Positions 57,991-64,000 of a stretch of DNA of 64,000 bases are shown here, in pieces. The position numbers and the translations under genes were made by a program. The notes under the pieces are model-generated. The model ran no database searches. It was not told the origin of the DNA and was given only the letters and a program-made list of their open reading frames with translations. The stretch is from NCBI RefSeq assembly GCF_020536995.1, contig NC_068366.1, positions 17,028,329 through 17,092,328 of the forward strand, read 5' to 3'. This DNA comes from Dreissena polymorpha. Taxonomy: Eukaryota > Mollusca > Bivalvia > Myida > Dreissenidae. Each line of letters begins with the position of its first letter. Within the stretch, counting starts at the first letter, position 1.

Positions 57991-59800
57991 CATTGATACA
58001 CATTGCCAAGTCAACATACATAAAAGAGTAAGAGGCAGCTTGTCAGATAATGGTCTGTGAAAATTCAGTATAACCTGCAGAACTCTAAATTGATGAACAT
58101 ACACGTTTACTTTATAAGTACAAAGAATGTATAAGAATCTAAGTATAAGAAAGGTCTTAAACAAGGTTTCTTAAAAAATAATAATGACACAATACCGCCA
58201 CCAGCCTCTGAAGGCTGAAAATATAAGCCTTTAATATTGAATTTGAAAATACCAAACACAAACAGTATTTTGAGGGTTATTTTGATGCCATATTGATTTT
58301 CATGATAATGATGGTATAATCACCGATCAATTTATTTTGAGAAACCCGCTTAATAAACGTGTGATTTTCAACATCTTCGAGTATTACAAGTTCAACATTA
58401 GCGGGTGTGGTAAATAAGTCGTCATTTTTTGCCATCAATAAGTGCACGTCAACAAAGATTTTAATGAGTTAAACATAACTCATTTATCAAGCGACACAAC
58501 GATTTAGGATAAACTTACAGTAATTATCATCGTAAGCTTTTATTCAGAAAAGATACAATAATTCATCCTTCAAATGTTTTGCTGGATCCAAGTCATGTGT
58601 TGTCAAATGCTATGTAAACAAAGGGTAACTACTCTAACGTTTTTGGGTTAAATTCTACTTATTTGCTGTTTGAACATCCATTCAATTTTATAATTATAAT
58701 ATTGTTGAAGTCAGAGGTTTCTTCATCCTTTTTACATACCTGCGTGACGGGATCAATATGAGATCGTCGGCAAGTGGGTGACCGATCAAAACCAACAAAC
58801 GCTCTGCACCGCCCCTACTTACTAACTTAGACGATATCTCGAAACAATTTTCTCATCTTTTGTGTTTTCGAGAACAATTCTCTCCCTAAAAAGCCTTGGC
58901 ATTGGTATTATTCGTCTCCTGTCATCGTCGATGAGAAAAACGACCGCCATTACGTTTATGTACGGGTGCCCTTACCCAGTCGTATATTTATGTATGAAAT
59001 TTATGTAATTTTAATTTACGATTTTCTTTATGAAACGCGAATTCATTGAAACATCGTAATTTATGTAAATTGTAATTTACAACTAGTCGTAAATCGTTGA
59101 TGAAACGGCTCCCTGGGTTGTAGAAAGTGTTCTAGATTTGGAATACCTATATATCCGGTTTAGGTCGGTTTTTAGTAGGATAAATGTAAAATGTATTAAC
59201 TGTAACCTCACTTGTAAGTAATTTTATCTGGTTTGCGCTTTATATAATATTGATTTTTTTTTAATTCATCTTACTTTATTTACTATTTAACAGTTAAGTA
59301 ACAATTATCCGTTAAATCAACATAACGCTGCCAGTGTCATAGCCAGCAATTGTTCAACATTTTTTAAAAAGCCTCTTCAAAGCGTAAAATATATTGGTCA
59401 ACTATACAATTTTTCGAGTATTCCTGTATTCACTCTTACAAAGATAAATAACAGTTAATTCAACATAACTCTGCCAGTGTCATAGCGACGACCAGTAAAC
59501 GGCCTCGGATCAAGTTTACGCACAGAAATAAAGATGTAAAATTATGTGCAAACCAAAGATCCGATTAATATAAAAGCATAATCAATGGAATTTATACAAA
59601 TGTGTACACTTTTTATAACTTAACTTGACTTTCCCAACCGTATACCAACTTTGTTAGGGTTATTTTAATACGTTTGAATGAAGTATACATGTTTAACAAA
59701 ACCTGACATTTCAGCTATGTGATAGCAATACTCTCATATACTTAATCGTGTATTTAAATTGGTTTTTAACTAGTACTTCATTTTTTTTACATGAACCTCG
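57991..59800. other. Gene-poor region with a small MITE-like repeat
   Basis: No exon recognised. At 58985-59112, words such as TCGTAATTTATG, TCGTAAATCG and TGATGAAACGGCT match 29175-29290 in opposite orientation. Confidence 0.4.
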
Positions 59801-60050
59801 TTATGGAAAAACTGACTTAATACAAGTGCGTAAAGTGTCGTCTCAATTAATCCTGTGAAGTCTGCACAGGCTAATTATTAACGACACTTTCACCCTTGAG
59901 TGGATTTTCGCTAAGAAGAAAGTTTTATTTTAAACCAAACATTCCATAAAAGCGGAAATTGTCGTCCCTGGTTAACATGTGTGGAATGCACAGGCTGATG
60001 TGGGACGACACTTTACGCACATACATTAAATCCAGTTTTCCCAGAATGAG
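59801..60050. mobile_element. Palindromic MITE, copy 3 (best preserved)
   Basis: Left half: GTGCGTAAAGTGTCGTCTC, CCTGTGAAGTCTGCACAGG, CTAATTATTAACGACACTTT. Right half mirrors it: AAAGCGGAAATTGTCGTCCC, TGGAATGCACAGGCTGATG, GGGACGACACTTTACGCAC. Each half is itself palindromic. Terminal GAAAAACTG and CAGTTTTCCC form the outer inverted ends. Confidence 0.75.
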
Positions 60051-62728
60051 GGATTGATAGCTCCTAAAGCTACGAAAACTAAAAACGTGAACACGTTCGA
60101 GCATGAACATGCACAAACCTATCTCCATACATGTTCAAAGTCATACGGGTATATGTCTTTACATGGACATGGTTTGGTTGGAAAATGTACAAATCACAAT
60201 TAGCTCATGAAAACGTCAGAATCTTTGCTCGCAGAAAGATAAGCGACACTCATATTATAATTAATTGTTAACAAAACAAATACATGTAAATTTCTGGAGT
60301 GTTCAGCTAGATACACGCAACATCGATGGTGACTAGAAACAAATAGAATACTCACCGTCGTCCTGCAAATACGCCCCGCCCCCGCATGATGCTTTGTTTG
60401 TTCAATTTCACATAGAGAATTTGTGTGATTAATTATACAAGAAGGGTGGAATTTATTAATTATATAAGAAGGAAAACTACCGTACAAGATACATTATATA
60501 ATTATACCAGCAAAAGTTAAGTTTTGTGTACTAGTATACTACATGTTCTCTCGATTGGAGATAACTGACTATTTAGGTTCAATGTGATACTCCTTAAAGT
60601 GTTGGAATTGTGCAACGGGCGAACATCAAACTAAAGATGTGAAACTCCAGCTGCTGGAGCAGTATTGCATTCTCATTATAAACAATTAGTCGGTCCTTTA
60701 TTTAAGGCAAGTGATCAATTGCTAGAACAGTACGAAACAGCACAAGCATAAACGTAAATAACAAGGAAAACAATTGAAAATATTAAAGCAAGAATTAAGG
60801 TTCTCAGTCCCTGCAATGTCAATATTTTTACATATGACGGTTTTAAGTTTATGTCTTTCCCCGGGCAACAGTAAAAACTAACTGGAGGAAATTAATTGAT
60901 AAATAGAAAGGCACGATTAACGCTTATTTTGTACAACACTTCAAATAAATGAGATCTCTATAGTACAATAGATGAAGTACAATAAATCTTAAGATATTAA
61001 AGCAAAAATTAGAACCCAATGGCTCTGGACTCGCCGTCATTGATATATTTCTATATGTTAAGTGTCAAGTTAATAACCTTTACAGTTAGCGCCATTTGAA
61101 GTGGAAAAACAAACGTGACGGCAAACTGACATTACGTAAACCAGACTACCCGCGGGATACTTTACTAATTATTTATGGATCAGGTATGATCTTCTTATTA
61201 TACTTAGTATACAATTGAAAGGTTTAATATCGAACGAAAATGTTGGTAAAAGTTTGGTTAAGCAATAGAAGGATTATGTCCTTAATATTTAAAGAAAGTG
61301 TTAAATATTGAAAGTACGGAAGCGAATTGGGCCATTTATGAACAAAGACGCTTCAAACGTAGAAGATTGTTGCCAAGAATAAGAAACCAACATAATTAAG
61401 GCAAATTTTGGTGCATTAGTTAGGAAAAGAGAGGTGTGTATTTTTTTTAACCATTCTTCAAGTTCTACTTTGTTGAAGTATTCATCATCAATTTTCAGAA
61501 TTAAGATCGAATCGACATGTAGAGCTTTGTAACAAAGAAACTAACACGTCGGTACCTCTTTTCCATTCCTCAACTCAAAATCGTCGTACAAAAGACCAAT
61601 TACGTTCATCAGTTTACTTTTTGTATATTATATTACAATTTTTTTTATATCAAATATTCTTACTTTTTCAAATCAGATTAATAACAAACTGGAATGACGC
61701 TTAACATAATTGTATAAGAGCATTCGAGTTTTATGCAGTTGTATTTCAACTGTTTACTATTTCAACTATTTTGAACTGTCAAAATACTGTTAGGAAATCT
61801 CAACTCTTCCAGTATTGGGAATACAGCCAATAATCAAGAATTTCAAAGTAAAAATCAGACAATCTGCTGTACGAGTTACATAACTCGTTGGGTATTCACG
61901 AGCGTTGTCAATATATACCATCTACTACATATTTTTACATAACACTATTTTTGTTAAGTATCGATGTTTTCGAAAGCAATCCGAACAATTGAATGTGCTA
62001 TATAATGTCGGATGTTCTTTCAATGTTTACATTAATAATAACTATAGGATTGAAACAAGCATCTTAAAATTGTAATAAGTTTTCAGCATTGCCCAATACC
62101 ATTTAATTTACACCGTCTTTTTTACCATTCTGCAATGACACAATTCGTTTGAAGATGTTTTAAGTATTTAAAGACAGACACCTTATTTTGGTGTTAAGCA
62201 TGTACAACATACTGCTTAAATTATTTGTATTTTCCTCGTTTGCCAACGCCACTCTATAAACGTGTGGATGCTTAACTAGCCAAACGCACTCCCGTTGCAA
62301 GTTTTTCAAAATATTTGCATAGGAACAAACTAATTATCAGAACGGAATGATACATGATTTTAATCTTATCCTTACGTTGACCAACAATATTTTCTTTTGA
62401 TATTAGGCCGTTAAAATTCACGAACTGGCCTACCCTCAGTTTTCTGTGTATTTCGAAAACGGGGTTTCCTCACTCAAAATAATTTTGGGAGAAGGGAAGA
62501 GGGTGGATGAGTTTCACCCGGGTACTCCGATTACTCCTAGAGCACAAAAACCAAACTTGAATACCGGTAGCTTTCAGGAAAATTTTGAAAAGCTGTAAAT
62601 TGCAGCTTTAATTCCAATTTCGTCCCAACTTTTGTCAGTCTAGTTAAGTAAATTAGTTATTTTTAGTTATTATTAAGTAAATTAGATAGGAGAGAGGGAA
62701 CATCTGGGTCCTCACATAGTGCAGCCTC
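60051..62728. other. Gene-poor AT-rich region
   Basis: No gene supported. 60637-60765 is a partial copy of the end of the 40617-41145 repeat, including the palindrome CTCCAGCTGCTGGAG. Nothing else is recognised. Confidence 0.45.
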
Positions 62729-63465
62729 GGGCACGGAAGGACCTCATATACATTGAACACACACTCTCACGATGCGGGGAAATACTGTAATCAGGTTGCT
62801 AGCCGGGCACGGAAGGACCTCATATACATTGAACACACACTGTCACGATGCGGGGAAATACTGTAATCGGGTTGCTAGCCGGGCACGGAAGGACCTCATA
62901 TACATTGAACACACACTCTCACGATGCGGGGAAATACTGTAATCAGGTTGCTAGCCGGGCACGGAAGGACCTCATATACATTGAACACACACTCTCACGA
63001 TGCGGGGAAATACCTCATATACATTGAACACACACTCTCACGATGCGGGGTAATACTGTAATCAGGTTGCTAGCCGGGCACGGAAGGACCTCATATACAT
63101 TGAACACACACTGTCACGATGCGGGGAAATACTGTAATCGGGTTGCTAGCCGGGCACGGAAGGACCTCATATACATTGAACACACACTCTCACGATGCGG
63201 GGTAATACTGTAATCAGGTTGCTAGCCGGGCACGGAAGGACCTCATATACATTGAACACACACTCTCACGATGCGGGGAAATACCTCATATACATTGAAC
63301 ACACACTCTCACGATGCGGGGTAATACTGTAATCAGGTTGCTAGCCGGGCACGGAAGGACCTCATATACATTGAACACACACTCTCACGATGCGGGGAAA
63401 TACCTCATATACATTGAACACACACTTTCACGATGCGGGGAAATACTGTAATCAGGTTGCTAGCC
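62729..63465. repeat. 76/119-bp minisatellite with higher-order structure
   Basis: Eight units beginning GGGCACGGAAGGACCTCATA and ending GGTTGCTAGCC. Five are 76 bp and three are 119 bp; the longer units contain an extra internal 43-bp duplication (CCTCATATACATTGAACACA onward). Totals agree exactly: 5 x 76 + 3 x 119 = 737 bp. Diagnostic variants (CTCTC/CTGTC, GGGGAAATA/GGGGTAATA, ATCAGG/ATCGGG) recur in the same order. Confidence 0.95.
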
Positions 63466-64000
63466 TTCTTGAAGTGGAGTTTTCTTTTAATGCAAAGAGG
63501 TATGAACAGGTTTTAACTTTACACATTTTAATAATAATTGAAATGTGAAAGTGAATCTATTGTTTCTTAAATTTAGAGTAATCGAACTTTGATCTATTAA
63601 ATTCCCGGTAATTATCTCAACAACAATTAAGAAGTCAACATTAACATGCAATAATTAGTAAGAGTATATCATGACAATTATTCTGAATTAAAATGCCCTA
63701 AGGGAATAACGAAGCGATATTTATGTAGTCGTCCCTTTACACATAGTTTACAGTATAAATTACCGTTCGTCCTAATTTATGTAAGTACCGTTCCGATTGC
63801 TAATCGACGCTATTATATTATATGGTATTTTTGGCGTTTTAGGTTACACAGCTGGCATGTATTGATTTAACATCTGGTTATTTGTATTCGAATAGTAATA
63901 AATATAATACGCTAATTTTACCGTATTTTTATTTATCACGCACATTTTCAATTTTAGTATGTAGTAGATTTATTTTTCTTGTAAATTACATTCTAGTCCG
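63466..64000. other. AT-rich sequence, nothing recognised
   Basis: No coding or repeat structure supported up to the window end. Confidence 0.45.

Noticed and set aside
62729-63465. CRISPR-like array of regular repeats
   Set aside because: Units are contiguous with no unique spacers and the genome is animal; it is a minisatellite.

Overview
The window looks like nuclear DNA of a bivalve mollusc (a heterodont such as Dreissena or Mya is my guess, by inference). Evidence: split genes with GT-AG introns, mussel-type GH45 cellulase genes, a secreted Kazal inhibitor, Crypton-type recombinase sequence, tRNA-derived SINEs, palindromic MITEs, and the AT-rich repeats with 'gaccttgaccttgaa' blocks common in bivalve genomes. 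Host genes are sparse; most of the window is mobile or tandemly repeated DNA.

Layout. 1-2.2 kb: microsatellites, including a long TACATAAA array. 2.2-7.1 kb (+): a complete five-exon gene for a secreted two-domain Kazal serine-protease inhibitor with TATA box and poly(A) signal; its first intron holds a TIR element carrying stuttering short repeats and two tandem SINEs, and later introns hold palindromic MITE copies. 7.7-18.8 kb (-): a tandem duplication of a GH45 endo-beta-1,4-glucanase. Copy A (8528-11769) is a complete four-exon gene. Copy B (16880-18194) lacks intron 3, lacks a recognisable signal-peptide exon and carries a one-base deletion, so it is probably a pseudogene. A 1.7-kb long-TIR fold-back element and bivalve interspersed repeats separate the copies. 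19-28 kb: no recognisable gene; GC-richer patches, a 307-bp direct repeat, and minisatellites of 27, 96 and 115 bp.

29.4-33.2 kb (+): a candidate two-exon 82-codon gene whose intron contains a degraded Crypton (DUF3504-type tyrosine recombinase) with all catalytic-type residues still visible. 33.7-41.1 kb: a nest of DNA transposons. A pogo/Tigger-like element is broken up by a hAT-like element, a MITE and a SINE; Harbinger fragments lie beside it; the whole is flanked by ~530-bp inverted repeats.

41.7-58 kb: the most striking object. A very young 13.1-kb Ty3/gypsy-type LTR element (43391-56533) with gag, pol (with C-terminal chromodomain) and a fusion-type env-like ORF. It is flanked by a 5-bp target duplication and is inserted into a Penelope-like element of the permuted type, with GIY-YIG before the RT (Naiad-like). 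58-64 kb: non-coding repeats, ending with a 737-bp minisatellite that has a higher-order 76/119-bp structure.

The two host families fit a filter feeder: a digestive cellulase and a secreted inhibitor with two different predicted protease specificities. There is no operon-like organisation.
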